From positions 1-64,000 of the forward strand of contig JAJDCO010000096.1 in assembly GCA_029260795.1 (NCBI GenBank): 64,000 nucleotides of DNA. Direction: 5' to 3'. The position numbers and the translations under genes were made by a program. The DNA comes from Planctomycetota bacterium. Lineage in GTDB: Bacteria > Planctomycetota > OFTM77. Numbering within the stretch: position 1 is the first letter of the stretch; every line of letters begins with the position of its first letter. Below, in pieces: positions 1 to 8,077 of the stretch. Under the pieces are notes generated by a model. The model ran no database searches. It saw only the letters and a list, made by a program, of their open reading frames with translations, and was not told the DNA's origin.

Positions 1-503
1 CAAGGCCAGGATGGTGGCCTGGCAATTGGGAAAGGGGCTGGGGAGCACGTCGTGATTCGGTAGCCATCAGGCAGGTCAGGGCCGGGGTTCAGCGAGGTCG
101 ATAGGCAAGATCCGATATGCCAGCGGTTGGGCTCTCCGCGCACACTCACGCCGCCAAAGACACGCGCTTTCCACCGCCGACTCCGCGCGGCTTGAAACCG
201 CCGTCCACACCGGGCCCCACAGTCCGGGGGCTCTCCGAAGTCCACGAGCATCTCGCCCAACTGGAGCCATCGTGGCGAGTGCTTCGTTGGCTTGTCGCGC
301 CCGCTCTCTCTCCCACGTCACTCGAAGGCGAATCACCCCGCCAACGCTCCACGAGGATTGCGCTGGGCGAAGTGTGGGACTCCGTTCGCGTGTCTGAATC
401 GCGACGTGATTCGAAGGCGAATCACGTCGCCAACGCTCCACGAGGATTGCGCAGGGCGACGTGTGGGACTCCGTTCACGTCTCTGAATCGCGAACGGCCG
501 TTC
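1..503. other. intergenic stretch with an 89-bp direct repeat
   Basis: No convincing gene is visible; the open frames here lack a ribosome binding site, a signal peptide or any recognisable motif. The main structure is the 89-bp-period direct repeat at 322-493, described separately. The minus-strand nucleotidyltransferase-like gene ends at 504, so this is its downstream flank. Confidence 0.5.
322..493. repeat. two tandem copies of an ~85-89 bp repeat
   Basis: Copy 1 begins at 322 and copy 2 at 411, a period of 89 bp. Both run from TCGAAGGCGAATCAC through CCAACGCTCCACGAGGATTG to GTGTGGGACTCCGTTC and CTGAATCGCGA, with only scattered substitutions. They sit in the non-coding flank downstream of the minus-strand gene ending at 504. 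No coding sense could be assigned to either strand. Confidence 0.75.
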
Positions 504-1205
504 TCAGGTCGGCAAGGAGCCGGGATGCTCGGGTTGATCGCACAGGTCCCAGGGAAACTCGAGGACCGTCGTCGGCTGCTGGAGATCCGCGATCGGGCCA
601 GGAAAGACCAGTCCGGCGATGTCGCCTTCCATCTCGGCGAGCCCTTCCTTGACGAGGTCGAAGCTCTCTCGCTCGGCAAAGGCCAGGAGTCCATGCCGTG
701 TAAAGACGCTCAGGCCGGCTTCGATCCAGCTCGAGTCGCCGGCTCCAAAGTCGGAGACCCGCCAGGCGTCATCGAGCTGAACCCGGGAACGCTCCGACTG
801 GGTCGGCGCGTCGACGAGCGCGAGGGCGACATCGACGCCGGCTCGCGCCCGACGCCGCTCGAGAACGTTGGGATCGACCGGAAGGAACCGATCGGCGCGC
901 ACGACGACGAAGGTGTCGGAGCGCAAGGCCCAGGAGGCGGCGCGTCGCAGGGCTCCCCCGGTGCCGGCACCCGGCTCGGCCGGACACGGGACGAGCTCGA
1001 TTCCATGGGCACGTAGATTGGGATAGTGCTCGTTCAGCGAAGCCAAGGGGCCCTCGGAAGCGACGATGGCGCGCGTGACGCCCGTCCGGGCCAGCCAGGC
1101 CAGCAATCGGTCGATGAAGGTCTGCTCACCGACTCGGGTGAACGGGTCCGCACTCCGCGGGGAGCTCTCGCCTCGAAAGGCGCCAGCCAGAATGATGGCT
1201 TCCAC
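504..1205 (-). CDS. sugar-1-phosphate nucleotidyltransferase-like protein
   Basis: A 233-residue protein with the Rossmann-type fold pattern of NDP-sugar pyrophosphorylases. It opens with MEAIILAGA and has PGAGTGGALRRA (residues about 78-89), matching the GTGGAL loop of heptose-1-phosphate guanylyltransferase and RmlA-like enzymes. VVRADRFLPVD stands where the metal-binding D usually follows a G (NGDSL). The signature loop GGxGTRL is degenerate here (AGAFRGESS), so activity is uncertain. The GTG start at 1205 is preceded by AGGAGAGAG at good spacing. It is divergent from the glycosyltransferase at 1538 and opens the polysaccharide locus, which suggests a role in sugar activation or a decayed version of one. 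Confidence 0.72.
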   Translation of the reverse strand: MEAIILAGAFRGESSPRSADPFTRVGEQTFIDRLLAWLARTGVTRAIVASEGPLASLNEHYPNLRAHGIELVPCPAEPGAGTGGALRRAASWALRSDTFVVVRADRFLPVDPNVLERRRARAGVDVALALVDAPTQSERSRVQLDDAWRVSDFGAGDSSWIEAGLSVFTRHGLLAFAERESFDLVKEGLAEMEGDIAGLVFPGPIADLQQPTTVLEFPWDLCDQPEHPGSLPT

Positions 1206-1537
1206 GAATCTCTCTCCTGTCTCGAGACCGACGCTCGTCGGTCGGGCACCGCCGGCGTGCCGTGTGAGAGGGCGTTGCGGGCGGTGGATGTCATTGGACC
1301 GGCTTCGGGCCGATCATCCGTCTCGGCGAGTCCCGACTTCATCGAGAGTCGCCCGAACGACATAGATCATCGGCGTTCAACGAGGAAGTCTTGAGGCTTC
1401 TCGCGATTCTCGTGGTCGCAGGGGTTTTGGAGGTCACGAGACCAAAAGACCTTCAAGAGACTCTGAAGATCCGTCGAAACTTCCAGGGAAGCGTTCTCCC
1501 GAGTCGCACTCACTCGGAATCCCTGGGAGTCGGAATC
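1206..1537. other. divergent intergenic region
   Basis: 332 bp between the minus-strand nucleotidyltransferase-like gene and the plus-strand glycosyltransferase. It should hold both promoters. I see no convincing operator, RNA or small gene; an open frame continues upstream of the glycosyltransferase but lacks glycosyltransferase features. Confidence 0.4.
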
Positions 1538-2674
1538 ATGAAGCGTCGCGTCCTCTTTCTCGAGACCACCCTCCTGGTCGGGGGAGCCGAGCGCGTCATG
1601 AGCGATGTGCTGCAGCGCCTCGATCGCGACCGCTTTGAGCCCGTCCTCTGTACGCTCAAGGAGCCCGGTATCCTCGCCGAGCCACTCATCGAGGAAGGGC
1701 TCCGCTGCTACGCCGGCATGTACCGGCATCGATACGACGCCCGCGCCGGATACCGAGTCCATGGCATCCTGAAGCGGGAGCGACCGGATGCCGTCTTCTT
1801 CAACTTCGGAAGCATGAATGCCCTTCTCGGCGGCTGGCCTGCGGTCTTCGCGGGCGTTCCGCGGGTCGTCGCGGCGTTCCATACGACGCATCGCTGGGAC
1901 CGACCCGCCCTCACGTGGTACGACCGGCTCTTCCTCAAGCACCTGGACGCCATCGTCGCGGTTGGCGAGGCACAAGCTCGTTATCTGATCGAGGAGGAGG
2001 GCCTGTCGTCCGAGAAGCTGGCGGTGATCCACAACGGCATCGACACCCATCGATTTCGGCCCGACTGCGCACTACCGTCCGATCTGGCGGCCCGCCGCGC
2101 TCGAGGTCGTCGGCTGGTCGGGCTGGTGGCGGCACTGCGTCCCGAAAAGGCTCACGGTGTCTTCCTCGAAGCCGCCGCCACCGTCGCCCGACAGCTGCCC
2201 GACGTCGATTTCGTGCTGGTCGGCGACGGCCCCGAGCGGGAGCGCATCGAGGCTGAGGTCGCTCGGCTGGGGCTGCAGGACCGCGTCCGCCTCTTGGGAA
2301 CTCGCTCGGACCTGTCGGCGATCTACGCGGCGTTGGATGTCGTCGCACTCTCCTCCTTCCCGATCGTAGAGACTTTCTCGATCGCGATCCTGGAAGCGAT
2401 GGCTTGCCAGAAGCCCGTCGTCTGCACCGATGTCGGTAGCCTCCGGGAGATGGTGGTCGACGGCGAGACCGGTCGCCTCGTCCCGCACTCGGATCCGTCA
2501 GCCTTCGCGGACGGCCTGCTCGACCTGCTCTCCGACGGCGTGCGCGCCGCCGAGATGGGACGCACCGCTCGGCGACGTGTTCTGGACCGTTTCTCGGTTG
2601 AGCGGATGGTGCGAGGTTACGAGAATCTCCTCGACCCGGCTCCCGCCGAGGCTGCACTCACCTCGGTCGGTTGA
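1538..2674 (+). CDS. glycosyltransferase family 4 (GT-B fold)
   Basis: A 378-residue retaining glycosyltransferase that probably transfers a sugar from an activated donor in the cytoplasm. The N-terminal acceptor domain starts KRRVLFLETTLLVGGAERV, the hinge has VIHNGID, and the donor domain carries the EX7E motif in VETFSIAILEAMA followed by GSLREMV and GETGRLV. The open frame extends upstream to 1391. I chose the ATG at 1538 because the GT-B fold begins there and GGGAG lies just upstream. It faces away from the nucleotidyltransferase-like gene across a 332-bp gap. Donor and acceptor cannot be told from sequence. Confidence 0.9.
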   Translation: MKRRVLFLETTLLVGGAERVMSDVLQRLDRDRFEPVLCTLKEPGILAEPLIEEGLRCYAGMYRHRYDARAGYRVHGILKRERPDAVFFNFGSMNALLGGWPAVFAGVPRVVAAFHTTHRWDRPALTWYDRLFLKHLDAIVAVGEAQARYLIEEEGLSSEKLAVIHNGIDTHRFRPDCALPSDLAARRARGRRLVGLVAALRPEKAHGVFLEAAATVARQLPDVDFVLVGDGPERERIEAEVARLGLQDRVRLLGTRSDLSAIYAALDVVALSSFPIVETFSIAILEAMACQKPVVCTDVGSLREMVVDGETGRLVPHSDPSAFADGLLDLLSDGVRAAEMGRTARRRVLDRFSVERMVRGYENLLDPAPAEAALTSVG

Positions 2675-2945
2675 GGCAGGACTCTCGCCTCGACGGCGTG
2701 TTCACCGCGCCCGCGACGCCTTTGCCGCGAATCTGGAGTTGCGGTCGTGCGTTTGCTCACACGGTGCCGACCGCTTCCGAGCTCCACCGCCATCGATCGG
2801 CCGGTGAGAATCGGTCGGAGATCGGGCGGGCTCTGCCTCAAATGGGGTGCGCGGAAGATCGATTGCGATAGTCTGGAGGCGGGAAGAGCACCGGGCGGCT
2901 CCGGTGCGGAGCCCGCCGATGCCGAACGAGAAACGAGGAGATGGA

Positions 2946-3779
2946 ATGATGTACGGATGTCTCATCCGAGCCGGACTGTTGGGGCTCACGCTGGCCACCC
3001 TGTCGAGCCTCGCCGGGGCGCAAGAGAGCACTGCCAAGCTGGAGAAGGCTCTCGAGCGACTTCAGAACGCCCCGAACTTCGTCGTCCAGGGGCAGGCTTC
3101 CAAGAAGGACACGCCCAGCAACGGCATGACGATGGTCATCGGTGGCATGGGCGGCGGCGCGGGCCAGCCGTTCGAAGGTGACTTCGAGGTCTGGAAGCGC
3201 ACCGACGAGACCGTGGTCTGCTCGAAGAAGAAGATTCCGGGCTTCGTCATCTACCAGGGACAAGGGCGGAACGTCGCGCAGACGACGTTCGAGAAGACGC
3301 CCTTCGAGCTCGGTAACCTCGAGGTCGACTTGAGCGTCTTGCTCGACTTCGAGAAGCTCTTGAAGGAGATATCCAAGGCGGAGGTGAAATCGCGCGAGGA
3401 GAAGAGCACGGGCCAGCGCCATTTCCTCGTCTCGCTGCCCGGCAGCTTGATGCCGAAGGAGTCGGGGCCGATGGCACAGCTGCAGCCACGCGTGCTCCGA
3501 ATCGAAGCGACCTTCAGCCTGGATCCGGCGGGTCGTCTCGCACAGACGGTCTTCGAGGTCGTTCGCTCCGATCCGATGGCCGGTCTGCAGCAGCGTGCCC
3601 TCGGCGGCAGCAGTGGCGGATCGGTCTCATTCTCGACCTCCGACCTCTCCGGCCTCGACGACTCCAGTGAAGGGGCTCGCTGGATCTACGAGCTCGACTT
3701 CACGAAGGCGGATCCTTCGAAGCGGACTGAGCGCGCTCGCAAGGCGATCGCCAGCTTGCTCCTTCCCGACGAGTTCTGA
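2946..3779 (+). CDS. secreted protein of unknown function
   Basis: A 277-residue exported protein. The ATG at 2946 follows GAGGAG by 5 bases and starts a clear signal peptide (hydrophobic LLGLTLATLSSLAGA, likely cut before QES). The mature part begins with a short amphipathic segment (AKLEKALERLQNAPNFVVQGQ) and a glycine-rich stretch near GGMGGGAG, followed by alternating strand-like segments. Layout and length resemble periplasmic LolA/outer-membrane-lipoprotein-sorting-like or DUF-type beta proteins, but no diagnostic motif is visible. A decayed copy of its C-terminal end lies downstream at 3887-4093. A strong hairpin follows the stop. Confidence 0.75.
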   Translation: MMYGCLIRAGLLGLTLATLSSLAGAQESTAKLEKALERLQNAPNFVVQGQASKKDTPSNGMTMVIGGMGGGAGQPFEGDFEVWKRTDETVVCSKKKIPGFVIYQGQGRNVAQTTFEKTPFELGNLEVDLSVLLDFEKLLKEISKAEVKSREEKSTGQRHFLVSLPGSLMPKESGPMAQLQPRVLRIEATFSLDPAGRLAQTVFEVVRSDPMAGLQQRALGGSSGGSVSFSTSDLSGLDDSSEGARWIYELDFTKADPSKRTERARKAIASLLLPDEF

Positions 3780-3789
3780 TCTGTCGGCA

Positions 3790-3821
3790 GGACGCCCCGC
3801 TGCGGCAGCCGTGGGGCGTCC
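3790..3821 (+). terminator. strong hairpin after the secreted-protein gene
   Basis: A perfect 9-bp stem (GGACGCCCC at 3790-3798 and GGGGCGTCC at 3813-3821) lies 11 bp after the stop codon at 3779. The loop itself can pair further (GCTGC/GGCAGC). There is no clear U-tract, so it may end transcription with Rho or protect the 3' end instead. Confidence 0.6.
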
Positions 3822-3886
3822 CGGCAGGGGAGCTCACTCTCCGGTCGAGAAGGACCGCAGGGAGGAGCTGCTCGAGTGAGGTGTGA

Positions 3887-4093
3887 GCTTCTCCGCTACG
3901 GCCGGAAGACTGGCCAGAGCAGTTCGACCTCGACTTCGCCTTCAGCCAACTCAGAGCCGATCGTCCCGACTCCGAGGACGAGGCGGGAGCGATCTGGACC
4001 TACGAGATCGACTTCACACCGCCGGAGCCTTCGGAGCGTATCGAGCGCGCTCGCCAGGCGATCCGGAGCCTACTCGCCTTCGAGGACTTCTGA
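3887..4093 (+). pseudogene. decayed copy of the C-terminal end of the upstream secreted protein
   Basis: In the frame ending with the TGA at 4091-4093, the translation contains GAIWTYEIDFTPPEPSERIE, then RARQAIRSLLAFEDF, then the stop. This lines up residue for residue with the end of the gene at 2946-3779 (GARWIYELDFTKADPSKRTE, RARKAIASLLLPDEF, stop). The frame is closed upstream by a TGA at 3884-3886 and has no start codon. It is therefore a 5'-truncated tandem duplicate of which about the last 40 codons are still recognisable. The preserved reading frame suggests fairly recent loss. Confidence 0.75.
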
Positions 4094-4165
4094 TTCACTG
4101 TTCGAGCGTCTCGCGGTAAAGGCGAGGCGCTGGAGTGGGCGCTCCGCTCGAGTCGAGGCGGAGGC

Positions 4166-5266
4166 TCAGCGCGCGGCCGTCGCGTCTTCCACGAGGCGTC
4201 GGCGCGTCGAGCCGACGTCGAACGGGGCCAGATGGACCTCGCGCGTGACCTCGTTGTAAGGGCATCCCGAGCAGACGCAGCCGATGCCCTTCTGGTACAT
4301 CTTCTTTCGAAGGTGGGCCATCTGGGCGTCGTTCCAGATCTCCTGAATCGACTGCTTCTGAAGTGAGCCGATCGTGTGGCGCTCGAGGGCGCAGCTCAGG
4401 ACGAGACCGTCGAAGGTGACGAAGAGATCGGTCAGGAAGCAGCGCAGGTTCGCGACGTGGTCCTCGAAGCCGGGGAGCGTCAGTCGGACGTCGAGCCGCT
4501 CAGCGACCTCGCGCGCCTTAGCGAAGACGCGCTCGGCTTCGGCCTGGTGGAGATAGAGGCTCTGCTCGCGCAAGTGATCGGCATGCACGGTGAGGTGTAC
4601 GATCGAGACCTCGGCCGCGCCGACCTCGGAGGCCAGCTCGACGAGGGCCGGAAGATCACCCAGGTTCTGCTTCATGGCGACCATCTGGAGAACGACCTCG
4701 GGCTTGTCGGCACCGAGCTCCTTCTTGATGCGCTGCAGTGTCTTCAAGTTCTTGATCAGGTGATCGAAGGAGATGCCGCGGATCGGCTCGAAGATCTCCT
4801 TGGTCGCTCCGTCGATCGAGTTGCTGAGACAGTCGAGTCCCAACCGAACGATCGCCTCAGCTTTCTTCTCGTTGAGCACCGTCCCGTTGGTGTACACGGT
4901 CGTGTGGGCCGGGGAGTGCTCCTTGGCCAGGCGGAGCATCTCGGCGAACTCGGGGTGCAGGAACGTCTCGCCGAATCCACTGAGCGCGATCCGTTTCGCT
5001 CCCGGGAAGAACGGCAGGATCTTGCGATAGGTCTCCAGGCTCATGAGACCGTTGTTCGCCTGCAGGATCTTCTGGGTCTCGCCGAACTCCCGCTGGCACA
5101 TCGTGCAGTGGAGGTTGCAGCGGTTGGTCGTCTCGATGTTGAGGACCGTTGGCCCGAAGGGGACGCGTTCGAGCTTCTGACGCCAGGCGAAGCGTTGCAT
5201 CAGTACCTTCGAGGCGTAGCGGGGATCCTGCATCGCTCGTCGGATCTTGCCCAGCGTGATCGCCAC
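4166..5266 (-). CDS. radical SAM protein with SPASM-type C-terminus
   Basis: A 366-residue radical S-adenosylmethionine enzyme. The SAM cluster motif C50-x3-C54-x2-C57 sits in ETTNRCNLHCTMCQRE, followed by a GFGETFLHPE SAM-contacting segment and the strand motif TVYTNGTVLN. The C-terminal part has a cysteine set (LSCALERHTIGS, then GCVCSGCPYNE) typical of SPASM domains that hold auxiliary Fe-S clusters. Such proteins occur both in RiPP maturation and in surface-polysaccharide loci; the substrate here is unknown. It is divergent from the phosphodiesterase at 5580. A second SPASM protein lies at 9309 in the same locus. Confidence 0.88.
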   Translation of the reverse strand: MAITLGKIRRAMQDPRYASKVLMQRFAWRQKLERVPFGPTVLNIETTNRCNLHCTMCQREFGETQKILQANNGLMSLETYRKILPFFPGAKRIALSGFGETFLHPEFAEMLRLAKEHSPAHTTVYTNGTVLNEKKAEAIVRLGLDCLSNSIDGATKEIFEPIRGISFDHLIKNLKTLQRIKKELGADKPEVVLQMVAMKQNLGDLPALVELASEVGAAEVSIVHLTVHADHLREQSLYLHQAEAERVFAKAREVAERLDVRLTLPGFEDHVANLRCFLTDLFVTFDGLVLSCALERHTIGSLQKQSIQEIWNDAQMAHLRKKMYQKGIGCVCSGCPYNEVTREVHLAPFDVGSTRRRLVEDATAAR

Positions 5267-5579
5267 TTATCATCTCCTGCCCGAGGTGGTTCGAGGCCTG
5301 ACGGCAGCCGCTCGCCACTCGGCGGAGCCGGCCCGGTCCAACCCCTCTTCGACCGATGACCCCCGCATCCTTGAGAATCTCCTCCATCCGGGAAACCGAT
5401 CGGTATCGATACTCCCAAAACACCGGCCTACCAGGGGCTGAGCGTCCTCGGTGAGGTCGCGGAGGTTGCGTCGATGTTGGACGTTTTTCTCAAGGTCGAG
5501 GCCAGCGCCTGTCGATGGAAGCGGCGAGCGAGACCTGTTTCCTCGTAGCCGTCAGCTGCCCCTCGATCGGAGAAAGACC
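5267..5579. other. divergent intergenic region
   Basis: 313 bp between a minus-strand radical SAM gene and a plus-strand phosphodiesterase; expected to hold both promoters. A perfect 10-bp palindrome GTATCGATAC lies at 5403-5412. An open frame leads into the plus-strand gene, but its first 43 codons have no family features, so I treat them as non-coding. Confidence 0.4.
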
Positions 5580-6797
5580 ATGTCGCCTCGGCGCATCAGC
5601 CTGGCGTTGCTCATCGATGCCTTGGGTTGGGAGTACGTCGAGCCCGACGGGTTCGCTCCATGGCTCTCGGGTCGCCGAGTTCCGCTCCGCACGGTGCTCG
5701 GCTACAGCTCGGCAGCGATCCCGGCCATCCTTTCGGGCCGGCGCCCCGCCGAGAATGGACATTGGAACTTCTTCTACCACTCCCCGGACACATCGCCCTG
5801 GAGAGGCCATCGCCCGTGGCTGAAGGGCGTACCGAAGTTCCTGCTTCACACGCCTCGGATTGCCTGTCGCTTGCGACCGCGCCTCGACCGAGCTGTCCAG
5901 CGCTCGAAAGGGATCACGGGCTACTTCAAGTCCTATGAGATCGATCTCGACCGCCTCCCGCTCTTCGACACCTGCGAGCGGCGGAGCCCGTTCGAGCCGG
6001 GCGGCCTGAATGCCGGCGACTCCGTTTTCGATCGCTTGGACGGTAAAGAGCTCGCCTACCGCAAGTATCATTACCCGGCTACCGACGCCGAATCGGTGGA
6101 AGCCTGCGAAGCCTCACTGCAGGCCGGCGAAGCGCCGTTTCATTTCCTCTACCTGACCGAGATCGACGGCTTCCTCCATCATCGCTGCCAAGATCGCGCC
6201 GCCGTGCGCGAGCGGCTGCGCTGGTACGAAGCAACTCTTCAACGCTTGGTGGATGCAGCCCGCGCCGCGGGAGCGGAAGAGGTTCACGTCTCGGTCTTCT
6301 CCGACCACGGCATGACACCGGTGACGGCCACGGCCGATCTGCGATCCGATCTCGCCACACTGCCTTTGATCCCCGATCGCGACTATGTGGCTCTCCTCGA
6401 CTCGACGATGGCGCGCTTTTGGCTCAAGACTCCTCGAGCGGTCGAGCCGCTGCGAAATCTCTTGGAGTCGCGCTCGTACGGCCGTCTGCTCTCCCGACGT
6501 GAGCTGGTCGACGAGGGCGTCGCCTTTGAGGACGATCGATTCGGCGAGTGGGTCTTTCTGACCGAGACCGGAACGATCCTCTGCCCGAGTGACATGGGTC
6601 GCGAGCCCATCGAAGGAATGCACGGCTTCGACCCGGACGATCGCTGGTCGCACGGCTGCTTCCTCACGAACTGGGCCGCGCCCGAGCTACGACACATCAC
6701 CGAGCTGCACGAGCTCATGATTCAGGAAGCTCGCTGGGCGAACTCACACGAGAGTACTCGCCGGGAGCCCACGGAGCCCGTGGAGACCCGTGCATGA
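5580..6797 (+). CDS. alkaline-phosphatase-superfamily phosphodiesterase/pyrophosphatase-like protein
   Basis: A 405-residue protein of the type I phosphodiesterase/nucleotide pyrophosphatase/sulfatase fold. Likely metal and nucleophile positions are D13 (LLIDALGW), S43-S44 in GYSSAAIPAILSG, the LTEIDGFLHH segment and SDHGMTP near residue 240. There is no signal peptide, so it probably acts in the cytoplasm on a nucleotide-sugar, a lipid-linked intermediate or a phospho-substituent. The ATG at 5580 follows GGAGA by 6 bases. Its end overlaps the next gene by 4 bp (ATGA), indicating translational coupling with the nucleotidyltransferase-domain protein. Confidence 0.78.
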   Translation: MSPRRISLALLIDALGWEYVEPDGFAPWLSGRRVPLRTVLGYSSAAIPAILSGRRPAENGHWNFFYHSPDTSPWRGHRPWLKGVPKFLLHTPRIACRLRPRLDRAVQRSKGITGYFKSYEIDLDRLPLFDTCERRSPFEPGGLNAGDSVFDRLDGKELAYRKYHYPATDAESVEACEASLQAGEAPFHFLYLTEIDGFLHHRCQDRAAVRERLRWYEATLQRLVDAARAAGAEEVHVSVFSDHGMTPVTATADLRSDLATLPLIPDRDYVALLDSTMARFWLKTPRAVEPLRNLLESRSYGRLLSRRELVDEGVAFEDDRFGEWVFLTETGTILCPSDMGREPIEGMHGFDPDDRWSHGCFLTNWAAPELRHITELHELMIQEARWANSHESTRREPTEPVETRA

Positions 6798-8077
6798 GTG
6801 GGGCGACGCTCACCGACCATTCAGCTCCGGCGTACCGCTTCCATGCGGAGCCGCTCGTTCGTGCCCACCTGGAGCGACACTTCGAAGGGCTCGCCTCTGC
6901 CATCGTTCAGGCTTTCGGCGCCGCACGGATCGCTGCCTTGAGCGTGACGGGAGCGCCGGGTCGCGGGGAGACGACGGCGAAGATCGAAGGGGAGCAGCTG
7001 ATCGTCTACAGCGACTACGATCTGCTCGTCCTGGTCGATGTGGCCACCGAGGCCGATCATCGACTGGCGCGTCAGCTCTCGGACGAATGGTCTACCCGAC
7101 TGCGACCCGAGGGTGTCTTGCTCCATGTCGACATCGCATGCCTCGGAACGCGTGAGCTGAGGGAGATGGCCGGAACCCAAGCTGCCAGGGACATCTTCCA
7201 CGCCTCGACGCTCCTGCGAGGGATTGAGCCCGCTCGGCTGATGCCCGACCTCGTCGAGACGCCGCTTCATCGCGATGAGCCGTTGCGACTCGTTGTGAAT
7301 CGACTGGGAGGATCGCTCGAGCTGCTGTTCCCGGACCTCGTGATCGAAGGCCGTGGTGCGTCCGATGATCGACGTCTCCTCGAATCGATCTATCAGAGCG
7401 AGAAGCATGTCGCCGACGCCGCGACCGCGCTGCTCATGACGCGAGGCGAGTACTCTTCGACCTACCGTGGACGAGCCGAGCTGATTCGTCGACGCTCGGA
7501 GATCTGGGCTTCTCTGGAGGAGGGCCCGTGGCTTCGTGACGCCGCACTGCGAGCGATCGAGCTGAAGCTGACCGGGAATGTCCGAAGCTGGGCGGCGGTG
7601 GCGACCGAGAGAGGCGGGGACCTGCGAACGGTCACCTTCACAGCGTGGTGTCGCAGCCGACGCGCATTGGCGATGGTCTTACCGACCGTGTTGGCCCATG
7701 CCTCCGGTCGAGCGACCTTCCCCAGCCAGCAGAGCCACCGGGCCGTGCGCGGATCCGAGGTGATCGATGCCCTGCCTTGGACGCAGCGTTGGCGTGGAGC
7801 CTTGAGCCAATGGCTCACGCCCTTGGAATCGGACACCTATCGGCAACGGGGAGTGTGGGGGGCCCTCATCGAGACCGCGCTCGCACTCCCGGAGTCTCGG
7901 CCCCAGGTGACGGAGAGCTGGTCGACCTGGCAGCTCGAGCGCTGCGCGGAGGCCCACCGCTTGCTCGACCTGGTGGACGTTTCGGCAGGCGCCGTCTCGG
8001 CGAGCGACTCTCCGTGGGAGCGTTGGAGGGCGCTGAGGGCCCGGGCCTTCTTGGCCTGGCGGGGCGGGGTGGCATGA
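6794..8077 (+). CDS. Pol-beta-type nucleotidyltransferase-domain protein
   Basis: A 427-residue protein. Residues about 45-110 look like a polymerase-beta-superfamily nucleotidyltransferase core: VTGAPGRGETT in place of the hG[GS] turn, then VYSDYDLLVLVDV with the D-x-D metal pair, and LLHVDIACLGTREL with a possible third carboxylate. The rest is largely helical and resembles no family I recognise. It overlaps by ATGA with the phosphodiesterase upstream and the glycosyltransferase downstream. A nucleotidyl- or phospho-substituent transfer to a sugar or carrier is possible; that is inference. Confidence 0.62.
   Translation: MSGATLTDHSAPAYRFHAEPLVRAHLERHFEGLASAIVQAFGAARIAALSVTGAPGRGETTAKIEGEQLIVYSDYDLLVLVDVATEADHRLARQLSDEWSTRLRPEGVLLHVDIACLGTRELREMAGTQAARDIFHASTLLRGIEPARLMPDLVETPLHRDEPLRLVVNRLGGSLELLFPDLVIEGRGASDDRRLLESIYQSEKHVADAATALLMTRGEYSSTYRGRAELIRRRSEIWASLEEGPWLRDAALRAIELKLTGNVRSWAAVATERGGDLRTVTFTAWCRSRRALAMVLPTVLAHASGRATFPSQQSHRAVRGSEVIDALPWTQRWRGALSQWLTPLESDTYRQRGVWGALIETALALPESRPQVTESWSTWQLERCAEAHRLLDLVDVSAGAVSASDSPWERWRALRARAFLAWRGGVA

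Noticed and set aside
76..441. 121-codon minus-strand frame at the left end
   Set aside because: It consists largely of the 89-bp repeat and arginine-rich noise, with no start signal or family features.
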